Positions 1 to 9,642 of a DNA stretch of 64,000 nucleotides are shown piece after piece; within the stretch, counting starts at the first letter, position 1, and every line of letters starts with the position of its first letter. Where the stretch lies: assembly GCF_030400225.1 (NCBI RefSeq), contig NZ_VJYB01000005.1, positions 1 through 64,000 on the forward strand, given 5' to 3'. The stretch is from Lactobacillus sp. UCMA15818. GTDB lineage: Bacteria > Bacillota > Bacilli > Lactobacillales > Lactobacillaceae. Under the pieces are notes generated by a model. The model saw only the letters and a list, made by a program, of their open reading frames with translations, was not told the DNA's origin and ran no database searches. A program made the translations under genes and the position numbers.

Positions 1-82
1 GCTAATGTGGTAGAACCGATACCACTTAAATATTCGGTTACAACTTTTATTTTGAAGTTCAAATTAAATTTCATTATAGTAA

Positions 83-120
83 AACCCCCAAGATTGGATT
101 TACGTCCAATCTTGGGGGTT
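83..120 (-). terminator. Intrinsic terminator after the M20 deacylase gene
   Basis: A perfect 16-bp inverted repeat (83-98 with 105-120) encloses a 6-nt loop, and reading on the minus strand it ends in a G-run followed by four T. It lies 8 bases past the stop codon of the M20 gene. The T-tract is short, so efficiency is uncertain. In bases 1-82 I see no gene I can support. Confidence 0.8.
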
Positions 121-127
121 CACTTTA

Positions 128-1267
128 TCATTCAAAAAATAACTTTGCTATTTTTTTATATGTTGCAATTGTATTCATATAACTTGTAATACTAGTCGCC
201 TCATCCGTCTGATGCGCGACTTCCCATGTATCTGGTCCTAACACAACAACTGGAAGCGTTGGATATTTCTGCACGTAGACACTTGCATCCGTCGCACCAT
301 TGATAATTCCCAATTGTGCTTTAGGACCAAAATGTTCTCTTGCCGCTCTAGCTACCTGCGATACAAAACCACTTTCTACTGGAGTACTCATTGGAAAGAA
401 ATCATGCACTATTTCGAGCTCCAACTTCAGCTTACGTTCTGTATTTAATTCTTTGATTGTTTTAGCAAGCATCTCTTTAACCTTTTGATTGCTTAATGTC
501 ATTGTTGGCCGAATATTACCATATAATTCTGCATAGTCAGGAATTATATTGACTTGGCTTCCCCCATTAATTGTAGTGATACTGTGCTTAAATTCACCCA
601 GAATTGGGTCAACTGGACTATTCTCAAATATTTTTTGTTCGGCATTAATGAAGTAATTCAATCCAATAATTGCATTGATTCCTCTCTCTGGAGTTGAACT
701 ATGCACAGACTTCCCAAAACTTTTAATCCGATAATTTAATGATCCTGAATGTGCATGAATTATCTCACCTGCGGTAGGTTCGCCAACAACCATAGCTGAA
801 ACATCGTCCAATACATCACTTTCAACTAAGCGATATGCTCCTTTTGCTCCAAATTCTTCACCTGCGGTCGCCACAAATTTTATTTTGCCTGAAATTTTCC
901 CTCGTTCTTCATTCAGTTCAATCATTGCGATTACTGCCGCGGCCAAACCACTCTTCATATCTGCTGCACCACGTCCATAAAGATTATCACCAATTACTTC
1001 AGCTCCAAAAGGATTATACTTCCATTGCTTTGCATCTCCAATTGCTACAGTATCTTGATGCCCTTCAAAACAAAGAACTGGTCCGTTGCCTGCACCTATC
1101 TCAGCGACAAGGTTTGCACTGTCTTCATCAAAGTAGTCTGCCTGCACCTTAATCTTCTTTTCTTTAAGAACACTTACCAGATAATCTGTTACTTTTGCCT
1201 CATTGCCGTTAACTGAGTTGATTTTTATCAAATCACGTAATATCTTAATTTTTTCGTCCTTATTCAT
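128..1267 (-). CDS. M20 family metallo-deacylase (ArgE/DapE type)
   Basis: A cytoplasmic zinc amidohydrolase of the ArgE/DapE/CPG2 family, which removes acyl groups from amino acids or cleaves small peptides. The two-zinc site is visible: His70 and Asp72 in GHQDTV, Asp103 in AADMKSG, and the catalytic Glu137 and ligand Glu138 in AGEEFG, followed by [14 protein letters not shown]. Its 379 residues fit the usual 370-400. The ATG is preceded by AAGGGG at good spacing. It stands alone between two terminators. The true substrate (succinyl-diaminopimelate, acetylornithine or an N-acyl peptide) cannot be told from sequence, and no lysine or arginine pathway genes adjoin it, so no symbol is given. 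Confidence 0.88.
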   Translation of the reverse strand: MNKDEKIKILRDLIKINSVNGNEAKVTDYLVSVLKEKKIKVQADYFDEDSANLVAEIGAGNGPVLCFEGHQDTVAIGDAKQWKYNPFGAEVIGDNLYGRGAADMKSGLAAAVIAMIELNEERGKISGKIKFVATAGEEFGAKGAYRLVESDVLDDVSAMVVGEPTAGEIIHAHSGSLNYRIKSFGKSVHSSTPERGINAIIGLNYFINAEQKIFENSPVDPILGEFKHSITTINGGSQVNIIPDYAELYGNIRPTMTLSNQKVKEMLAKTIKELNTERKLKLELEIVHDFFPMSTPVESGFVSQVARAAREHFGPKAQLGIINGATDASVYVQKYPTLPVVVLGPDTWEVAHQTDEATSITSYMNTIATYKKIAKLFFE

Positions 1268-1295
1268 AATTTATACCCCTTAGTGAATTAGTAAT

Positions 1296-1343
1296 AAAAA
1301 ATTAGTGCACACTTTTCTGATAGAAAAGCAGCACTAATTTTTT
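1296..1343 (-). terminator. Two-tier terminator hairpin
   Basis: A perfect 13-bp outer stem (1296-1308 with 1331-1343) holds an inner 6-bp stem (1312-1317 with 1323-1328). It has A/T runs on both sides, so it could stop transcription from either direction. It overlaps the stop codon of the next minus-strand gene. Confidence 0.8.
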
Positions 1344-1737
1344 ATTCTTTTTTACTGAAATTATTAAAGTCTAAGATTTTACCTTTAACTAAAATTGCTT
1401 TTTTCACTGAAGCTGGATTGTGAGCAATCTGATACTTGAGCTTATCAAGCGTATCTATCACCTGGCGCAATTCATTGACTTCTTGTGAAGCATCCTCATT
1501 AACTTCGCTAACAGCTTGCAAATTAACAAGATTTTTTACCATTGTTTGATATCTAATAATCACAAAAATAATATTGAAATTTGAAGAAATTGTTCTTGGA
1601 TTCTCTAAATCTGGATGTTTTTCAAGAAGAGAATATATTTCTGGATAGTAGCGCAAAGCAACTGTATACACTGGAAAATACCGATGAAATACTTGTTCTT
1701 CATTCTTAAATCCGAAACGATCAATTTCTTCTCTCAT
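1342..1737 (-). CDS. Hypothetical 131-residue protein downstream of wecB
   Basis: I do not recognise this family. The start MREEIDRFGF is chosen because AGGGGGAAG precedes it by a few bases; longer upstream starts lack such a site. The protein is soluble-looking, with no signal peptide or membrane segment, an aromatic-rich first half (HRYFPVYTVALRYYPEIYSLL), and a charged second half likely to be helical. It follows wecB by 31 bases on the same strand and shares its terminator, so the two are probably co-transcribed. That neighbourhood hints at, but does not prove, a role in cell-surface polymer synthesis. Confidence 0.6.
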   Translation of the reverse strand: MREEIDRFGFKNEEQVFHRYFPVYTVALRYYPEIYSLLEKHPDLENPRTISSNFNIIFVIIRYQTMVKNLVNLQAVSEVNEDASQEVNELRQVIDTLDKLKYQIAHNPASVKKAILVKGKILDFNNFSKKE

Positions 1738-1768
1738 AATATCTTCCCCCTGCAAATCCAACTGCTGC

Positions 1769-2908
1769 TTAAAAATCAGCTGGTCGTGTAATATCTGTAC
1801 TAAAATAATACGCAATTGCCTTTAGAATTCTTTCACTTGCATGACCATCACCATATGGATTCTTTGCTTCTGCCATTGCTTGATAAACCTCATCATTATT
1901 TAACAGCAAGTCCATATTCTTTTCAACTTCTGCCTGATTTGTTCCAACAAGTCTTAATGTTCCTGCTGCAACACCCTCTGGCCGCTCAGTCGTATCACGT
2001 AAAACAAGGACTGGTTTCTTAAGCGCTGGTGCTTCTTCTTGAACACCACCCGAATCAGTCATAATATAATAGCTTCTGGCACAGAGATTATGAAAATCAA
2101 CAACATTTAAAGGCTCAATCAAATGAATTCTCGCAGTGTTCCCAAGTATACGTCTGGCAATCTCCCTAACCTTCGGATTCAAATGCATTGGATAAACAAC
2201 CTCAACATCTCGATTTTGCTCAACAATTTTGCGTACGGCCCCGAATACCTGCTCCATTGGTCTCCCAAGATTCTCACGGCGGTGCATAGTCAATAATATT
2301 AATTTATTTTGCTCATCTACTTCGTCTAATACACTGTGTTGGTAATTATTTGTCACTGTTTCCTTAAGTGCATCAATTGCTGTATTCCCAGTTATAAATA
2401 TCTGCTCAGCTTGATGGTTTTCCCTAAGTAAATTGTCCTTGCTCTGACTTGTAGGAGCAAAATATAAATCACTTAAAACATCCGTCATTTGGCGATTCAT
2501 TTCTTCTGGATAAGGGGAATACTTATTCCACGTCCGTAGTCCCGCTTCCACATGGCCTAATGGGATCTGACGATAAAAAGCCGCTATTCCAGCCGCGAAA
2601 GTTGTCGTCGTATCTCCGTGAACTAAAACTACGTCAGGTTTTTCTTTCTCTAATACTCCATCCAACAACTTCAAAACATTAGCGGTAATATCTCCTAATG
2701 TTTGATTTCTTTTCATAATATTGAGATCATAGTCAGGCACGATATTGAAAATTACCATTACTTGATCCAGCATTTCGCGATGCTGAGCCGTCACAACAGT
2801 TATAGCCTCAAATTGACTTTCTTGTTTCTTCAATTCTAATATCACAGGTGCCATCTTGATAGCCTCAGGTCTAGTTCCAAAAACCGTCATTACTTTTAAT
2901 TTCTTCAA
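1769..2908 (-). CDS. wecB: UDP-N-acetylglucosamine 2-epimerase (non-hydrolysing)
   Basis: Interconverts UDP-GlcNAc and UDP-ManNAc in the cytoplasm, supplying ManNAc for wall teichoic acid linkage units or capsule. Family signatures run along the protein: FGTRPEAIKMAP near the N-terminus, VHGDTTTTFAAG, GHVEAGLRTWNKYSPYPEEMNR, TGNTAID, TMHRRENLG, YPMHLNP, and TDSGGVQEEAPALKKPVLVLRDTTERPE. The start is TTG at 2908, because AGGTGG lies six bases upstream of it. An in-frame ATG at 2923 overlaps that ribosome binding site and gives an unlikely N-terminus. With TTG the length is 379, as usual for WecB/MnaA. Only the 131-residue unknown gene follows in the same unit. Confidence 0.93.
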   Translation of the reverse strand: MKKLKVMTVFGTRPEAIKMAPVILELKKQESQFEAITVVTAQHREMLDQVMVIFNIVPDYDLNIMKRNQTLGDITANVLKLLDGVLEKEKPDVVLVHGDTTTTFAAGIAAFYRQIPLGHVEAGLRTWNKYSPYPEEMNRQMTDVLSDLYFAPTSQSKDNLLRENHQAEQIFITGNTAIDALKETVTNNYQHSVLDEVDEQNKLILLTMHRRENLGRPMEQVFGAVRKIVEQNRDVEVVYPMHLNPKVREIARRILGNTARIHLIEPLNVVDFHNLCARSYYIMTDSGGVQEEAPALKKPVLVLRDTTERPEGVAAGTLRLVGTNQAEVEKNMDLLLNNDEVYQAMAEAKNPYGDGHASERILKAIAYYFSTDITRPADF

Positions 2909-3110
2909 AAAAAACCACCTCATATTATCTAATTGATATACTAATTGTACTACAAACAAAAGCTTATCGAAACAGTAATTCCAAGTGTCCTATTCTATTT
3001 TTTGGCTCTATACTCAACGATTATACAATCTTACTTGTCACCACAAATTTCGCAAAACAATAACTAGAATATGCCTCGCATTCCAAAGATTTGCTATCAA
3101 AAAAGTAACT

Positions 3111-3163
3111 AAAAAAACACCTCACAATTATTAGATTATTTCTCTAATAATAATGAAGCACTT
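3111..3163 (-). terminator. Terminator downstream of tRNA-Arg
   Basis: Reading the minus strand, a stem-loop with core ATTATTAGA/TCTAATAAT (3127-3135 region with 3143-3151) and flanking weaker pairs ends in seven T at 3117-3111. It lies about 40 bases past the tRNA 3' end and should end its transcript. The rest of 2909-3205 shows nothing I recognise. Confidence 0.65.
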
Positions 3164-3205
3164 CAATGAGTTAGAACTCTTTTTGTTATCTATGATTGCT
3201 AAAAA

Positions 3206-3279
3206 TGCGCTTGATCGGAATCGAACCGATGACCTACCGCTTAGGAGGCGGTCGCTCTATCCTGCTGAGCTACAAGCGC
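3206..3279 (-). tRNA. tRNA-Arg, anticodon CCU
   Basis: On the minus strand the sequence folds as a full cloverleaf: acceptor GCGCTTG with CAAGCGC, D arm GCTC/GAGC, anticodon stem ACCGC/GCGGT around the 7-nt loop CTCCTAA (anticodon CCU, reading AGG), and a T arm with GGTTCGATTCC. The discriminator is A. CCA is not encoded; a run of five T follows at once. It is a lone tRNA between wecB and the helicase gene, reading in the same direction as both. Confidence 0.96.
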
Positions 3280-3439
3280 ATACCAACAGGTAAATTACTA
3301 ACTATACAAGTATATGAAGATAATTCCGTAAAGTCAATAGTTTACCGCATTAGTGGCTGTAACATAATGAGCATTTTGATCTGCTTTGTTTCGTTAATTA
3401 CGTATCAATATATTCTGTTCTCCCAAACTTATCATCTGG

Positions 3440-4714
3440 TTATTGATTTTCTTTCTTATGGTGCTTTCCTTTATTCAACTGGTCTCTTTTTCTTTTCTTG
3501 TGCTTTTTTTTCTCGACCACAACAGGAGGAACTGCTTTTTTCTTCTTACGAGGTGTAGTAGACTCAACTCTTTGCTTAGTTGGTTGCGATTCCCTGACAT
3601 CATCTGGTAACTCTTCTGTCCGCAACAGCGCCCCACGATAGACAGTTCCAAAATGCAACTCGTAATCTTCGGAGTGTATCAATTGACGAAAGTTCCGCAA
3701 ATCATGTTCATTACCCAGATTAATTACAATTCCGCTTGCACCCATTCTACCGGTTCGACCAACACGATGAATATACGTATTACTATCTTTTGGTAAATCG
3801 TAATTAATAACCGCAGGGAGTCCTTCAATATCAAGTCCCCGCGCCGCAACATCTGTTGTCAATAATAAACTAATCTCACCTTTGCGCAGCTGACGCAAGG
3901 CTTTTTCACGTTCCACTTGACGCTGCTGTCCTTCTAATACAGCGACTTTAGCACCCAAGTATTTTAACTTATCCGCTGCATTCTCAATTTCAGTAACCTT
4001 TTTGAAGAATACCAGAGCACTGAATCCTTCAAGATTGGAAAGTTTACGCAAAGTCTCAATTCTTTTCCTGACAGGCGTTTCTACCAGAAAGTGCTCAACC
4101 TCACCTTGAGTTTGATCATCTGCACGTACATCAAAAAGTGCAACCTCGGTTCCAAACCATTGATGCAACTGATCGAACATCTCTGACTTAGTAGCTGAAA
4201 AAAATGCAAGTTGCACAATTCCAGGTGCATGGCTTAATAATGAACGACATGCAACTAAAGTCTGTTCGGTTAACAAATCATCTGCTTCATCAAATACAAA
4301 TGCTTTAGCATTATGCAACTTTAACTTCTTATTTTCCGCTAATTCAAGCATTCTCCCAGGTGTTCCAATTACAACTTCGGGTGCCTTCTTCAGTTTTTCA
4401 ATTTGACGCTTTACATTTGCGCCTCCAATCAATGAAAGGACTGTTAGATCGACAAGTTTTGCCCATTGCCTGGCTACTTCAGTAATTTGTGTGGCCAATT
4501 CTTGTGAAGGCGCAACTATTACTAACTGAACTCCTTGAGCTTTATCAATTCGTTCAAAAAGCGGCAATAAGTAGGCCAAGGTCTTACCAGAGCCTGTTGG
4601 AGCGAGCCCCAATACACTTTTCCCTTCCTTGAGTGGTTCATATACCCGCTCTTGAATTAATGTTGGTTTTATAAAACCTTGTTCTTTAAAATTATCTTCA
4701 AATTTTGAATACAT
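3440..4714 (-). CDS. DEAD-box ATP-dependent RNA helicase
   Basis: An RNA remodelling helicase, likely for ribosome assembly or mRNA turnover in the cold. Motifs in order: Q-motif region GFIKPTLIQ (13-21), Walker A APTGSGKT (38-45), motif Ia as APSQEL rather than the usual PTREL, GGANV, TPGRML, DEAD (142-145), SAT (173-175), TTDVAARGLD and YIHRVGRTGRMG. A strongly basic Lys/Arg tail of about 45 residues follows domain 2, a common RNA-binding extension. The start MYSKFEDNF has GAGGGAAAG just upstream; the in-frame start 11 codons earlier has no such site. About 424 residues. It resembles the YfmL/CshC-like group, but subgroup assignment is uncertain, so no symbol is given. Confidence 0.9.
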   Translation of the reverse strand: MYSKFEDNFKEQGFIKPTLIQERVYEPLKEGKSVLGLAPTGSGKTLAYLLPLFERIDKAQGVQLVIVAPSQELATQITEVARQWAKLVDLTVLSLIGGANVKRQIEKLKKAPEVVIGTPGRMLELAENKKLKLHNAKAFVFDEADDLLTEQTLVACRSLLSHAPGIVQLAFFSATKSEMFDQLHQWFGTEVALFDVRADDQTQGEVEHFLVETPVRKRIETLRKLSNLEGFSALVFFKKVTEIENAADKLKYLGAKVAVLEGQQRQVEREKALRQLRKGEISLLLTTDVAARGLDIEGLPAVINYDLPKDSNTYIHRVGRTGRMGASGIVINLGNEHDLRNFRQLIHSEDYELHFGTVYRGALLRTEELPDDVRESQPTKQRVESTTPRKKKKAVPPVVVEKKKHKKRKRDQLNKGKHHKKENQ

Positions 4715-4803
4715 CTTTCCCTCTTCTGAGAATATGACAAAAGTCAAATTTTTCTAGCTGAGCTTCAAATCACTTGAAAATTTCTGTTTTTTGTCAAATT
4801 TCC

Positions 4804-5811
4804 CTATCTAAATTCTTTATCTGCCCTAAATGCAATCTTTGCACTTGATCTTAAATCATATAATACACGATTAACTTGTACACTGACCGCTAACCAATCT
4901 TCCATCTTTTGCTTATTATCCAGTGACAATGGATCTTGTAAAATACTTGCAAAGGCTGCCACCTCAGCAGCCATTGGATTAATAGCTGACTTTTGTGTTA
5001 ACACTTGTTTTGTAGTTCCATCAATGGATTGAATATCAGCAAGATCTGCTGCATTGTCCATAATAATAGTTTCTCTAAGTCCATATATTTCACTTGTCAG
5101 ATATGAATTAGCAGTTTTACCTACATTTAAAGTTACTGTATATTTTGGATAGTTTAGCAATGCCAATCCCTTACCATCAATTCCATTTCGCAGCTTAGTT
5201 GCTGTGTAACTCACACTGTCTGGAAGTCCAAACCAACTAACAGCATCATATACAAGATACACTCCCAAATCTTGTAATGCTCCGCCTGAAAAATCTAACG
5301 AGAAAACATTTGGTTCATTACCTGCTAAAAAATCATCATACTTGGAAGAATACTTCATATAAGTTAGTGTTGCACCTTGAATGGTATCCATCTGTTTAAC
5401 TGTTTCTTTGACCTTTAAGAAATTCGGCTCATGAAAATGTCTTGCTGCTTCAAAGTAATAGATACTATTATATCTGCGTAACAGCCTTTGTAAAACCTTC
5501 ATTTCAGCGGGATTTGAACAAGCAGGCTTTTCAACAATCACATGCTTGCCTGCCAAGATTGCCTGTCTGCTTTGTTCAAAATGTAAGCTATTAGGAGAGG
5601 CAATATAAACAACCTCAAAATCTCCTTCAGAAAAGAATTGATATAAGTCCCGATATCCCTTAACATTTTCCGAAAATTCATGCCCAAATTGTTCAGCCTT
5701 TTCAATTGAACGCGAGAAAACACTGGTCAGTTCCCACGAACCATTTTCTCGTGCAGCTTCAACAAATTGTTTCGTAATCCATCCTGTACCTATTACCCCT
5801 AACTTCAACAT
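4804..5811 (-). CDS. Gfo/Idh/MocA family NAD(P)-dependent oxidoreductase
   Basis: A 335-residue dehydrogenase of the glucose-fructose oxidoreductase/inositol dehydrogenase family. The N-terminal Rossmann fold carries GVIGTGWI (G8, G10), and the family's EKP motif is at 94-96 (VIVEKPACSN). The C-terminal half has the expected beta-sheet sequence with GGALQDLGVYL and HFHEPNF. The start has a strong AAAGGAGGAG site 10 bases upstream. It is separated from the helicase by 89 bases on the same strand. Members act on sugars, inositols, biliverdin or dihydrodiols; the substrate here cannot be read from sequence. Confidence 0.88.
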   Translation of the reverse strand: MLKLGVIGTGWITKQFVEAARENGSWELTSVFSRSIEKAEQFGHEFSENVKGYRDLYQFFSEGDFEVVYIASPNSLHFEQSRQAILAGKHVIVEKPACSNPAEMKVLQRLLRRYNSIYYFEAARHFHEPNFLKVKETVKQMDTIQGATLTYMKYSSKYDDFLAGNEPNVFSLDFSGGALQDLGVYLVYDAVSWFGLPDSVSYTATKLRNGIDGKGLALLNYPKYTVTLNVGKTANSYLTSEIYGLRETIIMDNAADLADIQSIDGTTKQVLTQKSAINPMAAEVAAFASILQDPLSLDNKQKMEDWLAVSVQVNRVLYDLRSSAKIAFRADKEFR

Positions 5812-6091
5812 GAAAACTCCTCCTTTGTGAATCGCTTTCTCAAAACTATTGTAGCAAAAAAAAGAGATGGAGTATATCTCTGTAGGAATAGTTAATTGCT
5901 TATATTCAAAAAAATCCTACTATAATTCAATTGTTATCAAAATTTTTCAGATAATACAATCTTATTTCAAAAAGAATATAATGCTGTTAAAATCTGTTTA
6001 AATACTACTTTATTTAACACTTAAATGTTATATTATATCTTGAAATCAATTAAAGTTATTTTTAAGATTAGTGAGAGGAGCGCAATTATTA

Positions 6092-6445
6092 ATGAATCAT
6101 AAACAACATGCTACTTCAAGATTCAGCCTGCGCAACCATTTCAACCCTCTCGTCCTATTTAAGAAGAAGTCAGCAGAAACCTTGCCTACCTTCTACGTGG
6201 GCAAATGGAATTTTACGGATGAATTCAGTGGGAAAGTCCATATGCTTGAGATTGATGCCACACTCAATGTACTCATTGATGGTCGTAAGTTACCTGGAAA
6301 AATAACAAAACTAGATGATAAAGAATTAACCTTCATCGATAAATATGGTTATCACCTACGTCTTGATGCCACTGAAAAACATCCTGTAAGTTTATTTGAC
6401 GAGGCCGATAATCGTGTTTATCCAGTTATTAAGATAAATGGTTAA
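6092..6445 (+). CDS. DUF4828 domain protein
   Basis: A 117-residue protein that I recognise as the lactobacillus-restricted DUF4828 family, from the run FYVGKWNFTDEFSG, LFV/LIDGRKLPGKI and LTFIDKYGYHLRL, and the late FDEADNRVYPV. Function unknown. The compact, all-beta, single-domain pattern follows a short basic N-terminal stretch (HFNPLVLFKKKS) that could touch the membrane or nucleic acid. The start at 6092 is chosen over an in-frame GTG at 6071 because AGAGGAG (6074-6080) lies just after that GTG and at good distance from the ATG. The next gene, ogt, lies about 100 bases downstream with its own ribosome binding site. Confidence 0.72.
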   Translation: MNHKQHATSRFSLRNHFNPLVLFKKKSAETLPTFYVGKWNFTDEFSGKVHMLEIDATLNVLIDGRKLPGKITKLDDKELTFIDKYGYHLRLDATEKHPVSLFDEADNRVYPVIKING

Positions 6446-6543
6446 TCTAGCATCTAATTTTTCAGTGCTTAAGCAATAAGATAAATTGCTGATATATCCA
6501 TCATTCTCTGCTCTTTTCCTATGTTCGCAGGAGGTTTAATTCA

Positions 6544-7059
6544 ATGAAATTATTCACTAATTACATAGACACCCCAATCGGTAAAATGGTTAGTATTAGT
6601 GATGATAACTACCTATATTTACTACAATTCACTGATTCAAAAAAACTAGATTTGCGAATACAGCAAGTGACCAAATTTTATAAAGCCGAATTGATTGAAG
6701 AAAACACGGCCATTTATCTAACTTTAAAAAAACAACTTGCTGCATACTTCCGCAGGGAAATAAGTTTTTTTTCGATTCCTTTAGTTCTTAACGGAACATC
6801 GTTTCAAAAACAAGTCTGGCATATCTTGCAAGATACCCATCCTGGTGAATTTCTTACTTACAAGAAAATTGCAGAGCGTCTTGGTAGTTCTGGTAAATCA
6901 CAGGCGGTTGGAAATGCAAATGGGGCTAATAAGATTGCAATCATAATCCCTTGCCATCGAGTAATAAATGCTAGTGGTTCTCTTGGAGGCTACGCAGGTG
7001 GAAAAGCGCGAAAAGAATTTCTTTTAGGTCTCGAAAATAGGGATATTGTCTTGTTTTAG
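6544..7059 (+). CDS. ogt: Methylated-DNA--protein-cysteine methyltransferase
   Basis: Suicide repair enzyme that takes the alkyl group from O6-alkylguanine (and O4-alkylthymine) in DNA onto its own cysteine. The active site IIPCHRVI is present with Cys137, preceded by the HTH recognition region (TYKKIAERLGSSGKSQAVGNANGANK) and followed by GGYAGGKARKEFLLGLE. The 171-residue length is normal for a protein with the weakly conserved N-terminal domain plus catalytic domain. AGGAGG stands 8 bases before the ATG. A copy of the dispersed hairpin repeat forms its 3' end. Confidence 0.94.
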   Translation: MKLFTNYIDTPIGKMVSISDDNYLYLLQFTDSKKLDLRIQQVTKFYKAELIEENTAIYLTLKKQLAAYFRREISFFSIPLVLNGTSFQKQVWHILQDTHPGEFLTYKKIAERLGSSGKSQAVGNANGANKIAIIIPCHRVINASGSLGGYAGGKARKEFLLGLENRDIVLF

Positions 7060-7098
7060 ATTTAAGTTAGTAATGTTCAAATAGACTTATCCATAATA

Positions 7099-7233
7099 AA
7101 TAAGGTTGGGTCAAAATTTAACTTTTGGCCTAACCTTATTTATTTATTCATCAGGTCAAACGTGTTCCGTACGTCAGTCAAGATTATCCATCTAATTCGA
7201 AATTTTCCCAGCTTATGTCCCCTCACTCTGTCA
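7099..7233 (+). repeat. Dispersed intergenic repeat, copy a (internally deleted)
   Basis: Starts with a terminator-like hairpin (AATAAGGTTGGGTCAAAA region pairing with TTTTGGCCTAACCTTATT, 7099-7140) and continues with the family's body: TTTATTCATC, AAACGTGTTCC, CCATCTAATTCGAAATTTTCCC and CTTATGTC...CACTCTG. Compared with the full copy at 50262-50431 the centre of the long palindrome is missing. It sits between convergent ogt and the amino-acid ABC operon and probably serves as their shared terminator. Confidence 0.7.
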
Positions 7234-7275
7234 TATCTGCTTCTTTCTGTAGAGTATCATCCTCTTAGCAAACTC

Positions 7276-8148
7276 CTACTTAATATTTTTTGTTATCCCA
7301 TCTGATACACTTACCATATATTTATCAGACAGGCCATATTTAGCGAGAATCTTCTTAAGAGTTCCATCTTTTTTCATCTTATTCAATGCTTTATTTGTCG
7401 CATTCAGCAATGACTTATCAGAGAAATCCACTGCCGCCCCAATTTGTCCAGTAGCCTCAGATTTGTATGAACCCAACAATTTAAGTGATAGTGATGAATC
7501 CTTGGAAAGAGTGTAATCTGCAACTATCCCATCAGTAACACAGGCTGCAATTTTACCAGTATCAACAGCCAACATTAATTCAGTTTGTTTCCCATATACT
7601 TGAACATCCTTAACCATCCCTTCTTTCTTCCATTTTTCTGCAATTTCTAGAAATGCTGTCCCTTTTTGTGCACCAATAACCTTGCCTTTTAGATCCGCTA
7701 ACGAATTGATACTCGAATTTTTGGGAATTACAACCGCGTCTCCTTCTTTATACCATACGTCTGTAAAAGCAGCTTTTTGGAGACGATCCTTTTTTATATA
7801 CATAGCATCTGTCACCATATCTATTGAACCCTTGTCCAATTCGACCAGAAGATTTTCAAACGGAACTTGCTTCATCTCAACCTTCTTTATTCCAATACGC
7901 TTTGCAATCTCCTTGATAATGTCTGCATCAATGCCCGTAAATTTCTTTGTTTTTGTGTCAATGTAAGCAAATGGTGCATCATTAGATGAGCCAACGACAA
8001 GTACGCCCTTTTTCTTAATCTTTGCAAGAGTATCTGTACCTGACGCTGTTGAAGAACTTGTTGAACTGTTTTTGTCTGAAGAACAAGCAGTTATAAATAA
8101 TAATAGTGATAAAATACCCAATAATGATAATAATATCTTTTTCTTCAT
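7276..8148 (-). CDS. Amino-acid ABC transporter, substrate-binding lipoprotein
   Basis: Family 3 solute-binding protein for polar amino acids, anchored outside the cell. The signal peptide ends in a lipobox, ITAC, with Cys22 as the lipidated residue, followed by a Ser/Thr-rich linker (SSDKNSSTSSSTASGT). The binding domain shows GVLVVGSSNDAPFAY, FTGIDADIIKEIAKRIG, DMVTDAMYIKKDR and GAQKGTAFLE, all typical positions of the fold. 290 residues. It is the last gene of an aminotransferase, ATPase, permease, binding-protein operon. The ligand is not predictable; the PLP enzyme partner suggests an amino acid that is then transaminated. Confidence 0.92.
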   Translation of the reverse strand: MKKKILLSLLGILSLLLFITACSSDKNSSTSSSTASGTDTLAKIKKKGVLVVGSSNDAPFAYIDTKTKKFTGIDADIIKEIAKRIGIKKVEMKQVPFENLLVELDKGSIDMVTDAMYIKKDRLQKAAFTDVWYKEGDAVVIPKNSSINSLADLKGKVIGAQKGTAFLEIAEKWKKEGMVKDVQVYGKQTELMLAVDTGKIAACVTDGIVADYTLSKDSSLSLKLLGSYKSEATGQIGAAVDFSDKSLLNATNKALNKMKKDGTLKKILAKYGLSDKYMVSVSDGITKNIK

Positions 8149-8164
8149 ACAACTATCTCCTTTT

Positions 8165-8863
8165 TTAGTGCAGAATTTTCATTTTTTTCTCAAATAATTT
8201 CATCAACTGTGATAAAGGCAAGCTTAATAATAGATATACAACAGCCAAAATTGTATATGATTCGATTGTTTCAAATGTTTGTGATGCATATGTTTGTGTT
8301 CGCAATAGAAGCTCACTCACTGAAATGATAGCTAATAATGATGTATCTTTTATCATCATTACCAGATAATTACCCAACACAGGAATACTATTTGTAAACG
8401 CCTGTGGAATGATTATCTTCCATAAAACCTGGTAATAAGTAAAGCCAAGTGCTAGGCCTGATTCCTTCTGTCCCTCATCAATTGAGAGAATAGCAGAACG
8501 AAACACTTCAGAAATGTAAGCTCCATAATTAATTGAAAGTCCTGCAATCCCTGCAGCCACCGCTGAAAATTGAATATTAGCACTACTATTGCCCATTGAC
8601 TTTAATATACTATCGAGTATTAATGGTACAACATAGTAAATATAGAAAAGTTGTACAAGCAGCGGAGTTCCCCTAACAATTTCCACAATCGTAGCAAAAA
8701 AGTACTTGACAATCTTTAATTGTGTAAGCCTGCAAATTGCCACTAGCAAACCTACTACTACCGCAATCAGAAAACTAGAAATCGTTGTTTGTAATACAAC
8801 CACTACACCTTGTAAGAGTGATGGAACTAAATTATTAAAAGCATCTGTCCAGTTTAAATTCAT
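8165..8863 (-). CDS. Amino-acid ABC transporter permease
   Basis: HisM/GlnP-type inner-membrane subunit of 232 residues with about five hydrophobic segments. The conserved EAA loop that contacts the ATPase is at EGQKESGLALGFTYYQVLWKIIIPQA. The start MNLNWTDAFNNLVPSLLQG is chosen because AGAAAGGA precedes it and it matches the usual family N-terminus; the 26-codon upstream extension overlaps the ATPase gene end and has no binding site. It lies 17 bases downstream of the ATPase and 17 upstream of the binding protein. Confidence 0.9.
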   Translation of the reverse strand: MNLNWTDAFNNLVPSLLQGVVVVLQTTISSFLIAVVVGLLVAICRLTQLKIVKYFFATIVEIVRGTPLLVQLFYIYYVVPLILDSILKSMGNSSANIQFSAVAAGIAGLSINYGAYISEVFRSAILSIDEGQKESGLALGFTYYQVLWKIIIPQAFTNSIPVLGNYLVMMIKDTSLLAIISVSELLLRTQTYASQTFETIESYTILAVVYLLLSLPLSQLMKLFEKKMKILH

Positions 8864-8879
8864 GCAAAAAATCCTTTCT

Positions 8880-9614
8880 TTACAGAATACGAGCGAGAAA
8901 TTCTTGAGTTCTGAGATTTTGAGGATTTTCAAAAATTTCACTTGGAGTCCCTTGTTCCACTATGTATCCACCCTCCATAAAAATCACTCGATCAGCGACA
9001 TCACGCGCAAACCCCATCTCATGTGTAACCACAATCATTGTCATCCCATCGTTAGCCAACTTTTTTATAACCTTTAAAACCTCCCCAACCAACTCTGGAT
9101 CCAATGCTGAAGTTGGTTCATCAAATAACAGAAGTTCTGGATTCATTGCAAGTGCTCTTGCAATCGCCACACGCTGCTTTTGACCTCCAGACAAAGAAAC
9201 GGGATATACATCTTTTTTCTCAAGCAGACCTACCTTATTCAATAGCTCGCAGGCTTCTTCTTCAGCCAATTCTTTCTTCTTCTTGTTTAAACTTCTCGGT
9301 GCCATTGTTATGTTGTCCAGTACTTTTTTTAAGTTGAATAAATAATATCCCTGAAATACCATTCCTACACTTTGCCGATACTTGTTTACTTTGATTTTCC
9401 CATTTAGGATACTTTGATTTTGAAAGATAATATCGCCAGCCGTTGGTATTTCAAGTAAATTTAAACATCTTAAAAATGTACTCTTTCCTGAACCAGATGG
9501 CCCAATAATACAAACTACCTCTCCTTTTTTTATATTCATACTGACATCTTTCAAAACCAAATTTGAGCCATAACTTTTTGAAATACTCCTAACAGACATC
9601 ATCGTTTCTTCCAT
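8880..9614 (-). CDS. Amino-acid ABC transporter ATP-binding protein
   Basis: GlnQ/HisP-type ATPase powering the importer. Walker A GPSGSGKS, signature [15 protein letters not shown], Walker B LLLFDEP with D-loop SALDPE, and switch His in VVTHEM are all present. The Q-loop reads VFQGYYLF, where most relatives have VFQQFNLF, a small oddity. The start [10 protein letters not shown] at 9614 is set by AGGAGGTG 7 bases upstream. 244 residues. It starts 28 bases after the aminotransferase stop, in the same operon. Confidence 0.92.
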   Translation of the reverse strand: MEETMMSVRSISKSYGSNLVLKDVSMNIKKGEVVCIIGPSGSGKSTFLRCLNLLEIPTAGDIIFQNQSILNGKIKVNKYRQSVGMVFQGYYLFNLKKVLDNITMAPRSLNKKKKELAEEEACELLNKVGLLEKKDVYPVSLSGGQKQRVAIARALAMNPELLLFDEPTSALDPELVGEVLKVIKKLANDGMTMIVVTHEMGFARDVADRVIFMEGGYIVEQGTPSEIFENPQNLRTQEFLARIL

Positions 9615-9642
9615 TTCTGTACACCTCCTAAACCAGGATATT